From contig CAXXSW010000012.1 of the NCBI GenBank assembly GCA_963677625.2, positions 62,001-126,000 of the forward strand: a DNA stretch of 64,000 nucleotides. The letters run 5' to 3'. How positions within the stretch are numbered: the first letter of the stretch is position 1; every line of letters starts with the position of its first letter. The notes below the pieces were generated by a model. The model was given only the letters and a program-made list of their open reading frames with translations, had not been told where the DNA came from and ran no database searches. Shown here piece by piece: positions 52,988 through 60,815 of the stretch. This DNA comes from UBA1351 sp963677625. Its GTDB lineage: Bacteria; Bacillota; Clostridia; Lachnospirales; Vallitaleaceae. The translations under genes were made by a program, and so were the position numbers.

Positions 52988-53851
52988 ATGAATTTTTTTA
53001 AAAAGTTATTTGAGTTTTTGTTTCATAAAGATCATATAATATCTAAAAAAGTTTATACCTTTGGTGCCGTTGTCGTTACTACCTGTATCGTTAGCGCAAT
53101 GATTCTGGGAGCCAATGGATACGCTTCGAGTATGTATAATGATACTGCTGAAAAAGAGCAGGAGATCATCGCTAATGAAGAAGATATGAAAGAACTGGAA
53201 GTCATAGAGACTGAAGAAGAAGATCTGGTTTCACAGGACGAGCTCCTGTCTAATTATGATTACAGACGTTATGAAAGTCATTGCTGGAAAGCATTTGTAG
53301 ACAGTATGGTTTCATTTTCTAACTCGCAGGTGGATAAAAAAGCTTTGGCAATCGGACAAGACAAGAACCTTAGTCTTAGCACCGCCGGTAGAGACAGTGA
53401 AGATGGATATGTCACCATCTCATCTCAAGATGTTGATGTAATACCAAATCGTGATCCAATTAAAGTATCTAATTCAGATTATCAAGTATTATTAACCATA
53501 GTAGAGGCAGAGGTGGGTACGGAAGATCTTAATACCCGTATGATGATTGCCAATACCATTATTAACAGAATGTTACATGACTACTACCCAGACACTATTG
53601 AAGAAGTAGTATTTCAAAATGATGGAAAAGTTTATCAGTTTTCACCGATTCAAGATGGAAGATATTGGGAAGTAACTGCTTCAAAGAAGACGATTGAGGC
53701 CGTAGATAATGCTCTTGCAGGTTACGATAACAGTCAAGGAGCACTAGCCTTTGTTAATCGTGATATTACAAATCCTGATATTATGAAGTGGTTTGATGAT
53801 AACCTGATTTTTGTTGCCAAATACGGAAAAGTAGAGTATTTTAGATTTTAA
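52988..53851 (+). CDS. SleB/CwlJ-type cell wall hydrolase, membrane-anchored
   Basis: 288 residues from ATG 52988 (GAAAGGA six bases upstream; an in-frame ATG at 52973 overlaps the site). One N-terminal transmembrane segment (FGAVVVTTCIVSAMILGANG) anchors it; an acidic region (about 45-90) leads to the hydrolase domain VLLTIVEAEVGTEDLNTRMM with IANTIINRMLHDYYPDTIEE and VYQFSPIQDGRYWEV, typical of the Hydrolase_2 family. The catalytic glutamate is in VEAEVG. Family members cut muramic-delta-lactam-containing or vegetative peptidoglycan. It could act in germination, but no spore genes are near. Confidence 0.85.
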   Translation: MNFFKKLFEFLFHKDHIISKKVYTFGAVVVTTCIVSAMILGANGYASSMYNDTAEKEQEIIANEEDMKELEVIETEEEDLVSQDELLSNYDYRRYESHCWKAFVDSMVSFSNSQVDKKALAIGQDKNLSLSTAGRDSEDGYVTISSQDVDVIPNRDPIKVSNSDYQVLLTIVEAEVGTEDLNTRMMIANTIINRMLHDYYPDTIEEVVFQNDGKVYQFSPIQDGRYWEVTASKKTIEAVDNALAGYDNSQGALAFVNRDITNPDIMKWFDDNLIFVAKYGKVEYFRF

Positions 53852-53869
53852 TAAATGCATTTAATAATT

Positions 53870-53915
53870 AGGAACTGATGATGAACATATGTTTATTCTC
53901 AGTTCCTTTGTTTTT
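53870..53915 (+). terminator. Rho-independent terminator after the SleB-type gene
   Basis: AGGAACTGA (53870-53878) and TCAGTTCCT (53899-53907) with inner AACAT/ATGTT, then TTGTTTTT. The repeat remnant starts within the T run. Confidence 0.9.
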
Positions 53916-53953
53916 CTATAGGAAAGGGAAGGAGGCGGAGCCTCATTGTTTTT
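53914..53953 (+). repeat. Dispersed intergenic repeat, deleted copy (ends only)
   Basis: TTCTATAGGAAAGGG is fused almost directly to GGAGGCGGAGCCTCATTGTT: the outer boxes and 3' hairpin remain, the central nested arms are gone. Confidence 0.8.
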
Positions 53954-54104
53954 AGACCTGTGTTTCTGAGAAAAACAATTGTTTTTCTGTGGGATATATG
54001 ATATACTTTCTCAAAGATTATAAATAAACTTTTTATGATGATATAAGTAGTGTCAGTGGAATAAACTTTCTACTATAATATAGATTATGAAGAGCTTTAA
54101 TCTG

Positions 54105-54139
54105 AAAGGAGGAAGTGATGTTTTTGCATCACATCTAAA
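54105..54139 (+). promoter_or_regulatory. Long-spaced ribosome site with hairpin and minigene before thrC
   Basis: AAAGGAGG (54105-54112) is 27 nt from the thrC ATG. GTGATG (54115-54120) and CATCAC (54127-54132) form a hairpin that would shorten the spacing to about 9. Alternatively the site serves ATG 54118, a six-codon frame MFLHHI with stop TAA at 54136-54138, one base before thrC, allowing translational coupling. A -10-like TATAAT is at 54074-54079. Confidence 0.7.
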
Positions 54140-55627
54140 ATGGAGAAATTACATTATAACAGTACAAGAGGTCAAGAAGTAGGATTAACAGCTTCTCAAG
54201 CTATTGTAAAGGGTCTAGCAAGTGATGGAGGATTATTTGTTCCTTCTTACATACCTGCTGGAGAACTTGATTTTGAGAAGTTAAAAGATAAAAGTTATCA
54301 AGAGATAGCTTGCCAAGTATTAGGTCTATTTTTAGATGACTTTACAGAAGAGGAAATTAAGCATTGTGTTAATAGTGCCTATGATAAAAAATTTGATGAT
54401 AAGAAGATAGCACCCTTGGTTAAAAAAGGTGATCATTATTATCTTGAACTTTTTCATGGATCGACTATTGCTTTTAAGGATATGGCCTTATCAATACTAC
54501 CGTATTTGATGACAACATCTGCAAAAAAACAGGGAATTACTAATGACATAGTGATTTTAACCGCTACATCAGGGGATACAGGTAAGGCTGCTCTTGCTGG
54601 ATTTGGAGATGTTGAAGGTACTAAAATCATCGTTTTTTATCCAAAATCAGGTGTGTCGATGATTCAGGAAAGACAGATGATTACCAGTCTAGGTGCCAAT
54701 ACGCATGTTGTCGGTATTACTGGAAATTTTGATGATGCTCAAACTGGCGTCAAAGAGATTTTTAATGATGATGCTTTTAAGGAAAAATTGGCTGAGATGG
54801 GCTGTCAGTTATCTAGTGCCAATTCAATTAATATAGGAAGACTTTTGCCACAGGTTGTTTATTATGTCTATACTTATGCAAAGCTATTAGAGCAAGGAGA
54901 ATTGACTAATGGTGATGCTATGAATGTTGTAGTACCTACAGGTAATTTTGGTAATATCCTAGCCGCTTATTATGCTAAAAGGTTGGGTACACCTATCGAT
55001 AAGTTGATTTGTGCAAGTAATGATAATAAAGTTCTCTATGACTTTTTTGAGACAGGAACGTATGATAGAAGAAGGGATTTTATTTTGACTATTTCACCGA
55101 GTATGGATATTCTCATTTCAAGTAATCTTGAAAGGTTGATTTATGAAATTACTGGCGAAAATCCTGATATGGTGAATCAGCTAATGGATAAACTTAAAAC
55201 AGAAGGTATGTATACCATTACGGCAGATATGAAGAATGAAATAAGTGATTTTTATCCGGCTTTTGCCAATCATGATGAAACTCTAGCGGCTATAGCCAAG
55301 GAATATAAAGAAAATTCCTATATGATTGATCCTCATACAGCTGTTGCCAAAGCTGCTTTTGACAGTTATACTAGTAAGGGAGATGATTTGTCGAAAACAG
55401 TTATCGTTTCTACTGCTAGTCCCTATAAGTTTACTAAGAGTACACTTCTCGCAATTAGTGAAAAATATAGGGAACTTAATGATTTTGAATTGCTTCATGA
55501 GCTGGAAAAATTGACTGATGTAGAAATTCCGGCAGCTGTAAAAGACATCGACAAACGTCCTGTTTTACATAATACAATATGTGACAAGGAAGAGATGCCA
55601 CAAGTGGTTCTGGATTTCCTGTCATAA
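54140..55627 (+). CDS. thrC: Threonine synthase
   Basis: 495 residues of the fold-type II PLP family, longer E. coli/yeast-type layout. Seen: NSTRGQEVGLTASQAIVKGL, the PLP lysine in GSTIAFKDMALSILP (K113), TATSGDTGKAALAGFGDVEG, and VVVPTGNFGNILAAYYAKRL (PLP phosphate loop). It converts O-phosphohomoserine to threonine. The start ATG has no Shine-Dalgarno at normal distance; a hairpin and a minigene fill the gap. A flavin reductase gene follows 15 bp downstream. hom, the upstream step, is 11 kb away; no thrB is in the window. Confidence 0.95.
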   Translation: MEKLHYNSTRGQEVGLTASQAIVKGLASDGGLFVPSYIPAGELDFEKLKDKSYQEIACQVLGLFLDDFTEEEIKHCVNSAYDKKFDDKKIAPLVKKGDHYYLELFHGSTIAFKDMALSILPYLMTTSAKKQGITNDIVILTATSGDTGKAALAGFGDVEGTKIIVFYPKSGVSMIQERQMITSLGANTHVVGITGNFDDAQTGVKEIFNDDAFKEKLAEMGCQLSSANSINIGRLLPQVVYYVYTYAKLLEQGELTNGDAMNVVVPTGNFGNILAAYYAKRLGTPIDKLICASNDNKVLYDFFETGTYDRRRDFILTISPSMDILISSNLERLIYEITGENPDMVNQLMDKLKTEGMYTITADMKNEISDFYPAFANHDETLAAIAKEYKENSYMIDPHTAVAKAAFDSYTSKGDDLSKTVIVSTASPYKFTKSTLLAISEKYRELNDFELLHELEKLTDVEIPAAVKDIDKRPVLHNTICDKEEMPQVVLDFLS

Positions 55628-55642
55628 AGAAGGAGCAGATTC

Positions 55643-56173
55643 ATGGAAGGATTTAAGGGTAGACGAAAAGAAGTACCTTATAATCGAATGCTTAAGGATG
55701 CATTGGCCCAAGTACCTAAAGGAGCATTCCTAACAGTAAAAAAAGAGGATAAAGTCAATACCATGACCATTGGTTGGGCTACATCTGGAGTTATGTGGGG
55801 GCGAAATGTTTTTGTTGTTGGTGTAAGACCCAGCCGTTATACATATGGACTTATTGATGTAGGGGATGCTTTCACGGTTAGTGTTCCTGTTAATCAACAA
55901 CTTAAAAAACAGATTGGATACTGTGGTAGTCATTCGGGAAGAGATGTCAATAAATTCAAAGAATCTGGACTGACACAGGTTGATGGCTTGGAAGTAGATG
56001 TCCCTCTTGTAGGAGAGTGTGGATTGCATTTTGAATGTAAGGTAATAGCTAAGCATCAATTAGAGCCTGATTTTATTGAAGAAGTCATTAAAAACCGACA
56101 CTATCCTGAGGGAGATTATCATATGATTTTTTATGGTGAAATCCTTAGAAGTTATAAGATACTGGAAGATTAA
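55643..56173 (+). CDS. Flavin reductase-like protein, FMN-binding
   Basis: 176 residues of the flavin reductase split-barrel family. The N-terminal NTMTIGWATSGVMWGRNVFV block and VVGVRPSRYTYGLIDVGDAF are the conserved FMN-binding stretches, and FTVSVPVNQQLKKQIGYCG contributes to the dimer. GEILRSYKILED ends it. Such proteins bind FMN and reduce flavin or act in oxidative-stress handling. AAGGAG lies 7-12 bases upstream of the ATG. It is transcribed with thrC. A functional link to threonine synthesis is not obvious. Confidence 0.88.
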   Translation: MEGFKGRRKEVPYNRMLKDALAQVPKGAFLTVKKEDKVNTMTIGWATSGVMWGRNVFVVGVRPSRYTYGLIDVGDAFTVSVPVNQQLKKQIGYCGSHSGRDVNKFKESGLTQVDGLEVDVPLVGECGLHFECKVIAKHQLEPDFIEEVIKNRHYPEGDYHMIFYGEILRSYKILED

Positions 56174-56200
56174 AGACCTTATGGATATGATATCTTAATA

Positions 56201-56240
56201 AGAGCTGATATACCAAGATTTTGGTGTATCAGCTCTTTAA
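56201..56240. terminator. Bidirectional terminator between flavin reductase and CDF genes
   Basis: AGAGCTGATATACC (56201-56214) pairs with GGTGTATCAGCTCT (56223-56236), 14 bp with one wobble. T-rich on the plus side, A-rich on the other, so it can serve the convergent minus-strand gene too. Confidence 0.9.
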
Positions 56241-56245
56241 ATATA

Positions 56246-57136
56246 TTATTTTAGATAGTTTTTCTGTGGATGAATCTGAGTTGCATTTAAGTGGACGATG
56301 ACATCGTTGACAGAATCATGTTCCATAAGTAGGGTTTTAACCTGTTCGCTAATTTCGTGACCTTGGAAAATACTTATGTTTCCATCTACACTAATTTTTA
56401 CCATGAGTAAGAAGGTAAGACCTACTGGTTTGCTAGTTATGGTATCAACATGATCAACACCCTTAACCTGACTTATTTTTTTTATAAGTTCATTTTTTAT
56501 ATCAGAATCCAGTGTCGTATCCATGAGGACATAGTAGGCACTTGAAAATATAGTGAAACCTGTATATCCTATCCAAATACCAATAAATAGGCCGACAAGA
56601 GCATCGATAATGAAGAGGTTGAAGTAACCTGTAATAATAGACATAAGTGTAAAACTAGTAATAAATACATCATTCCGATGGTCTTCAGCGTTGGCAAGAG
56701 CAAGTAAAGAGTTGTAGCGATGACCGATCTTATTTGCATAAACAAATAGGCTTGCTTTAACACCTATGGTGAATAGTGCGGTAACCAAAAGCCAATTGGA
56801 GTAGATAAACGTTGCCTGAACCCTAAGGGAATCGATAGAAGTTCTAACAATGTTGTATGCCACAATTACTAGTGAAAAACTGATAATCATGGAAAAAATA
56901 TATTCAGCTTTTCCATGTCCGTATGGGTGATCATCGTCAAAGGGTTCGCTGGAAATATGATTACCTATATAGGTCATTATTGAAGCAAAAACGTCGCCAG
57001 CACTATTTAATCCATCGGCAATCATTGCCTGGCTTTTGCTTATAAATCCAATGATTAGTTTTAAGATTAAAAGTATGATATTAAAAATAATGCCAAGTAT
57101 GGCAACATTTCGAATAGATTGGTGTCGATTGTCCAT
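56246..57136 (-). CDS. Cation diffusion facilitator (CDF) metal efflux protein
   Basis: 297 residues from ATG at 57136 (AAAGGAC upstream on the minus strand); a longer frame to 57208 would run into the rubrerythrin promoter. Six helices: LGIIFNIILLILKLIIGFIS first, then SMIISFSLVIVAYNIVRTS and others. The metal-binding DGLNSAGDVFASIMTYIG (DxxxD) in helix 2 and HRNDVFITSF (HxxxD) in helix 5 are intact, with HPYGHGKAEYIF between, then a cytoplasmic domain. It exchanges Zn, Mn or Fe for protons. Divergent from the rubrerythrin gene, whose promoter carries a Fur-like box, so iron or manganese is a plausible substrate. Confidence 0.9.
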   Translation of the reverse strand: MDNRHQSIRNVAILGIIFNIILLILKLIIGFISKSQAMIADGLNSAGDVFASIMTYIGNHISSEPFDDDHPYGHGKAEYIFSMIISFSLVIVAYNIVRTSIDSLRVQATFIYSNWLLVTALFTIGVKASLFVYANKIGHRYNSLLALANAEDHRNDVFITSFTLMSIITGYFNLFIIDALVGLFIGIWIGYTGFTIFSSAYYVLMDTTLDSDIKNELIKKISQVKGVDHVDTITSKPVGLTFLLMVKISVDGNISIFQGHEISEQVKTLLMEHDSVNDVIVHLNATQIHPQKNYLK

Positions 57137-57201
57137 AAATAGTCCTTTCTTCTCAACATATAGTTCATTATACATAAGTCTTAAAAATTGTTCAAATATG
57201 T

Positions 57202-57272
57202 TTGACACTCATATGGGCAAGTGATAGAATAATAATGTAATTAAAAAGTTTATTATTTAACAATGATTATCA
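57202..57272 (+). promoter_or_regulatory. Promoter and Fur/PerR-like box for the rubrerythrin gene
   Basis: TTGACA (57202-57207), 17-bp spacer, TAGAAT (57225-57230). Downstream TAACAATGATTATCA (57258-57272) matches 13 of 15 positions of the Fur 7-1-7 consensus TGATAATNATTATCA. A repressor bound there would act as a roadblock. Confidence 0.65.
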
Positions 57273-57333
57273 ATTGCAAATATGATTATAGATATTGTAC
57301 GATGAATCATTGTGGAATGCAAGGAGGAAAGTA

Positions 57334-57918
57334 ATGAGTTTAAAAGGTACAAAAACTGCGGACAATTTAATGAAAGCTTTTGCAGGTGAATCACAAGCTA
57401 GAAATCGTTATACTTATTATGCATCAGTCGCTAGAAAAGAAGGTTATGTACAAATATCCAATATTTTCCAAGAGACAGCAGATAATGAAAAAGAACATGC
57501 AAAGCGTTTCTTCAAATTCTTGAAAGAAGATCTAAATGGAGAAGTTCTTGAAATTAATGGTGCCGGTTATCCTGTATCTTTAGCTGATACCGTATCTAAT
57601 TTGAAAGCAGCTGCAAGTGGTGAGAATGAGGAATGGACTGAGCTTTATCCTGCATTTGCTGCAACTGCAGAAGAAGAAGGGTTCCCAGCTGTTGCTGCTG
57701 CATTCAGATTTATTGCTGAAGTTGAGAAACATCATGAAGAGAGATATTTAAAACTTGCTGCTAATGTTGAAAAAGGCCAAGTATTCAAAAAAGGTGAAGA
57801 GGTATCATGGAAATGTGATAACTGCGGTTATATAGCATTTGGTGTGGATGCACCAAAGGTATGTCCAGCATGTCTTCATCCACAAGCCCATTTTGAATTA
57901 CTTTGTGATAACTTCTAA
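57334..57918 (+). CDS. Rubrerythrin
   Basis: 194 residues from ATG 57334 (AAGGAGG at 57321-57327; earlier in-frame starts run through the promoter region). The N-terminal ferritin-like diiron domain carries the two ExxH-type motifs (FAGESQARNRYTYYASVARK, ETADNEKEHAKRFFKFL, FIAEVEKHHEERYLKLA), and the C-terminus is a rubredoxin domain with CxxC pairs in WKCDNCGYIAFG and KVCPACLHPQAHF. It reduces hydrogen peroxide in anaerobes. Likely under Fur or PerR control, from the box downstream of its promoter. Confidence 0.95.
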   Translation: MSLKGTKTADNLMKAFAGESQARNRYTYYASVARKEGYVQISNIFQETADNEKEHAKRFFKFLKEDLNGEVLEINGAGYPVSLADTVSNLKAAASGENEEWTELYPAFAATAEEEGFPAVAAAFRFIAEVEKHHEERYLKLAANVEKGQVFKKGEEVSWKCDNCGYIAFGVDAPKVCPACLHPQAHFELLCDNF

Positions 57919-57965
57919 GCTAGTTTTGCCTATGCTTTCAAAGCACACATAAAATTTTATACTAT

Positions 57966-58003
57966 AAGCCGTTAGCAATCTGATTTGTTGACGGCTTTTT
58001 TCA
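57966..58003 (+). terminator. Rho-independent terminator after the rubrerythrin gene
   Basis: AAGCCGT...ACGGCTT arms with inner GCAA/TTGT pairing, followed by T6. Confidence 0.85.
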
Positions 58004-58115
58004 TTACATACTACAGCATGATGATATATTACTATTTTTTATAGTAATTATAGCCTATATAATTCTGTTGGTAATCAAGTTTCTTTATCATATCTTCTAA
58101 AATCCGTTCTAATCA

Positions 58116-58144
58116 TTGAAAATAACTTTTTTTTTGGGTATAAT
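58116..58144 (+). promoter_or_regulatory. Promoter for the HD-GYP gene
   Basis: TTGAAA (58116-58121), 17-bp spacer, TATAAT (58139-58144). The T9 run just before the -10 is conspicuous. Confidence 0.75.
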
Positions 58145-58195
58145 TCATTAATGGAGTGGTCAAATGACCCCATATATAAATAGAAGGAGTACAAT

Positions 58196-59296
58196 ATGCG
58201 ATTCGTGCCAGTTCATGGGTTGATGGAAGGAATGACAGTAGGAAAAAGTTTATACGACATCAACCACAAATTATTGCTTAGTCAAGGCAATATGATAACA
58301 AGAAAATATATCGATCGAATTGTACAGTTAGGATATCAGGGCATCTATATCGATGATGAGTTATCAGCAGATATAGAGGTTAGGGATGTTATTCGAGACG
58401 AGCTTAGAATGAAAGCGATCCAATCATTAAAGGATGCTTTTATTTTTACGGATTTAGAAACAAAAGGCGGACAGATACAGGTTAAAAAGAAAATAGATGT
58501 GACCAAGATGATGATTACTAATATTGTAGAAGAAATCATTGAAAATAAAGATACGATGGTTAACCTTATTGATTTAAAGTTTTTTGATGATTATACTTTT
58601 TTTCATTCAGTAAATGTGGCCGTCTTATCCGTCCTAGTTGGCGTTGAGTTAGGTCTGTCTAGAGAACAACTTTTCAATCTTGGATTGGCTGGAATTCTTC
58701 ATGATATTGGTAAAATATATATTGAAAAAGATATCTTAAATAAGCCGAGTAAATTGACCCCGGATGAATATGAAATCATGAAGAAACATTCGGAATTTGG
58801 TTATAAATACCTGAAGGAAACATATGAGATACCATCAATATCCTATGTGGCTGTACTGCAACACCACGAGCAATATGACGGTAACGGATACCCTGAAGGA
58901 AAGAAGAATAATGAGATTTCCCTCTTAGGTAGGATCATATGTATGTGTGATGTTTATGATGCCTTAATATCAAACAGACCATATAGGAAGCAATTATTAC
59001 CTTCTGAAGCTATGGAGTATATTATGGCAAATGGTGGAATTATGTTTGATGTTAATCTAACAAAGATTTTTGCCAGAAAAGTTGCCCCTTTTCCAATTGG
59101 CACTTATGTTAGGCTTAGCAATGGCTTTTTAGGTATCGTTATGGAAAATTTTGAGGAGGCTTGTATGCGGCCAAGAGTCAAAATTATTCTCGACAAAAAA
59201 GGTAAGAGGATTATGCCTAGAATTGTCGACCTAAAAAATGACCGATATTTAAGGAATGTAACCATTACAGGGGTAAATGACCTAGCATCTGATTGA
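58196..59296 (+). CDS. HD-GYP domain protein
   Basis: 366 residues. N-terminal about 100 residues (MRFVPVHGLMEGMTVGKSLY, then DINHKLLLSQGNMITRKYID) form a DUF3391-like sensory region seen in many clostridial HD-GYP proteins. The catalytic domain has HD at residues 169-170 in LAGILHDIGKIYIEKDILNK, the GYP motif in HHEQYDGNGYPEGKKNNEIS, and CDVYDALISNRPYRKQ. Expected to hydrolyse cyclic-di-GMP. A beta-rich C-terminal extension (about residues 298-366) resembles a small PilZ-like or SH3-like fold but is not recognised. Own promoter upstream. Confidence 0.9.
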   Translation: MRFVPVHGLMEGMTVGKSLYDINHKLLLSQGNMITRKYIDRIVQLGYQGIYIDDELSADIEVRDVIRDELRMKAIQSLKDAFIFTDLETKGGQIQVKKKIDVTKMMITNIVEEIIENKDTMVNLIDLKFFDDYTFFHSVNVAVLSVLVGVELGLSREQLFNLGLAGILHDIGKIYIEKDILNKPSKLTPDEYEIMKKHSEFGYKYLKETYEIPSISYVAVLQHHEQYDGNGYPEGKKNNEISLLGRIICMCDVYDALISNRPYRKQLLPSEAMEYIMANGGIMFDVNLTKIFARKVAPFPIGTYVRLSNGFLGIVMENFEEACMRPRVKIILDKKGKRIMPRIVDLKNDRYLRNVTITGVNDLASD

Positions 59297-59391
59297 GTTT
59301 TTAGAACTAGATAGGTTTTACCAAGTTAGTGGAGATAATATAGAAAAATATTTTATAACTGTGATTTATCATAGTAGGAAGGAATGGAGAT

Positions 59392-60807
59392 ATGGGTATT
59401 ATTAGAGTAGGAATGGAAGCGGTAGGCGGTGCTTTAGCAGACCAATGGCTTGAAAGAGTAGAGCCGTCTAATATTAATAATTCGGTTGTAGCATCTTATG
59501 GTGTAGTCAGTCGTAAAGATGAGAAAAGAAATCGTAATAGAAAAGGCTCTCCACATGTGATTTCAAATGGATCTTTGATTCAGGTGCCTGAGAATACTTT
59601 TATGATTCTTGTAGATTCTGGCAAGATTATCGCGGCTACTAACGAATCAGGTTTTTATCAAGTAGATAATTCAAGAGCACCTAGCATTTTCTTCGAATCA
59701 ACAGGAGAGAATGAAGTGGCTGGCTACAATAATACAGGTAACAATGGTATTGAGAGACCCGGTGGAATCATGAACACAGTGAAAGATTCCTTTGAGCGCT
59801 TTAAGTTTGGTGGTTCAGCACCATATGAACAAAAAGTTATATATATAAATATGCAGGAAATACCAAACATTCGTTTTGGTACACCTAATCCTATTATTTT
59901 TGGTGATCGAAAATTAGTGCCAGGTACGATGATATCAACTGAAATCAGAGCACATGGTACCTATTCAATTAAGATATCCGATCCGATTTTATTCTATAGA
60001 GAAGTCCTTAATAAAACTGGAGACAAAGATTTTGTCAAAGACGATATGGCAGAACAATATATCGATGAGTTTTTGGCAGCTTTTTCTGATGCGATTGCTA
60101 GTATGGCCTATGAGGATTGTAGTGTCATTGAACTTCCTACAAGACAAAGAGAAATCGGTAAATTCATGGCTGATACTCTTGATGAAGATTGGCTGAGTCA
60201 ACGTGGTTTCTACATCAATCAAGTGGCTGTTAGAAACATGACATACGATGAGGAAACCAAGAAGTTTATAGACCAGCATAGACAAGACGCTCTTTTACTT
60301 GATCCAAATCGTCGTGCAGCTCGTATGACTAGAGGTGTTGCTTCAGGTATCGAGAATGCTGGAAAGAATGAAAATGGTGCCATGATGGGATTTGCCGGTG
60401 TTGGAATGGGGATGAACGCTGTTGGTGGAGGTCTGTCAGATGTTATGAATCCTGCTACACCAAATCAAGCATCTAGTGTGCAAGGGGGCCAGACAGGGCC
60501 ACAAACTCCATCACCACAAAGTAGTGGTTGGACTTGTACAAATTGCGGTAATACTAATCCGGACTCGGCTAAATTCTGTTCAGGTTGTGGCAATAAAAAA
60601 CCACAGCCGGTTCAAACAGATTCTTGGCATTGTAGTGAGTGTGGTACAGCAAATACAGGTAAGTTCTGTACTAATTGTGGTAATAAGAAACCTCAAAGTG
60701 ATACTTACCAATGTAATAATTGCGGTTTCATTCCAGAAGATCCAGCTAACCCACCTAAGTTTTGTCCAAGCTGTGGTGATAAGTTTGATATAACAGACCG
60801 TAAGTAG
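59392..60807 (+). CDS. SPFH-domain protein with three zinc ribbons (YdjI-like)
   Basis: 471 residues. The N-terminal 280 residues resemble the virion-core/SPFH family of B. subtilis YdjI (GSLIQVPENTFMILVDSGKI, PGTMISTEIRAHGTYSIKIS). Residues 300-370 are a Gly/Met-rich linker, then three CxxC...CxxC ribbons: WTCTNCGNTNPDSAKFCSGC, WHCSECGTANTGKFCTNC, and YQCNNCGFIPED...KFCPSC. In B. subtilis the relative belongs to an operon with the phage-shock protein PspA and helps place it on the membrane. Here pspA is absent. The next two genes match YdjG and YdjH. Confidence 0.85.
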   Translation: MGIIRVGMEAVGGALADQWLERVEPSNINNSVVASYGVVSRKDEKRNRNRKGSPHVISNGSLIQVPENTFMILVDSGKIIAATNESGFYQVDNSRAPSIFFESTGENEVAGYNNTGNNGIERPGGIMNTVKDSFERFKFGGSAPYEQKVIYINMQEIPNIRFGTPNPIIFGDRKLVPGTMISTEIRAHGTYSIKISDPILFYREVLNKTGDKDFVKDDMAEQYIDEFLAAFSDAIASMAYEDCSVIELPTRQREIGKFMADTLDEDWLSQRGFYINQVAVRNMTYDEETKKFIDQHRQDALLLDPNRRAARMTRGVASGIENAGKNENGAMMGFAGVGMGMNAVGGGLSDVMNPATPNQASSVQGGQTGPQTPSPQSSGWTCTNCGNTNPDSAKFCSGCGNKKPQPVQTDSWHCSECGTANTGKFCTNCGNKKPQSDTYQCNNCGFIPEDPANPPKFCPSCGDKFDITDRK

Positions 60808-60815
60808 GTGATGTC

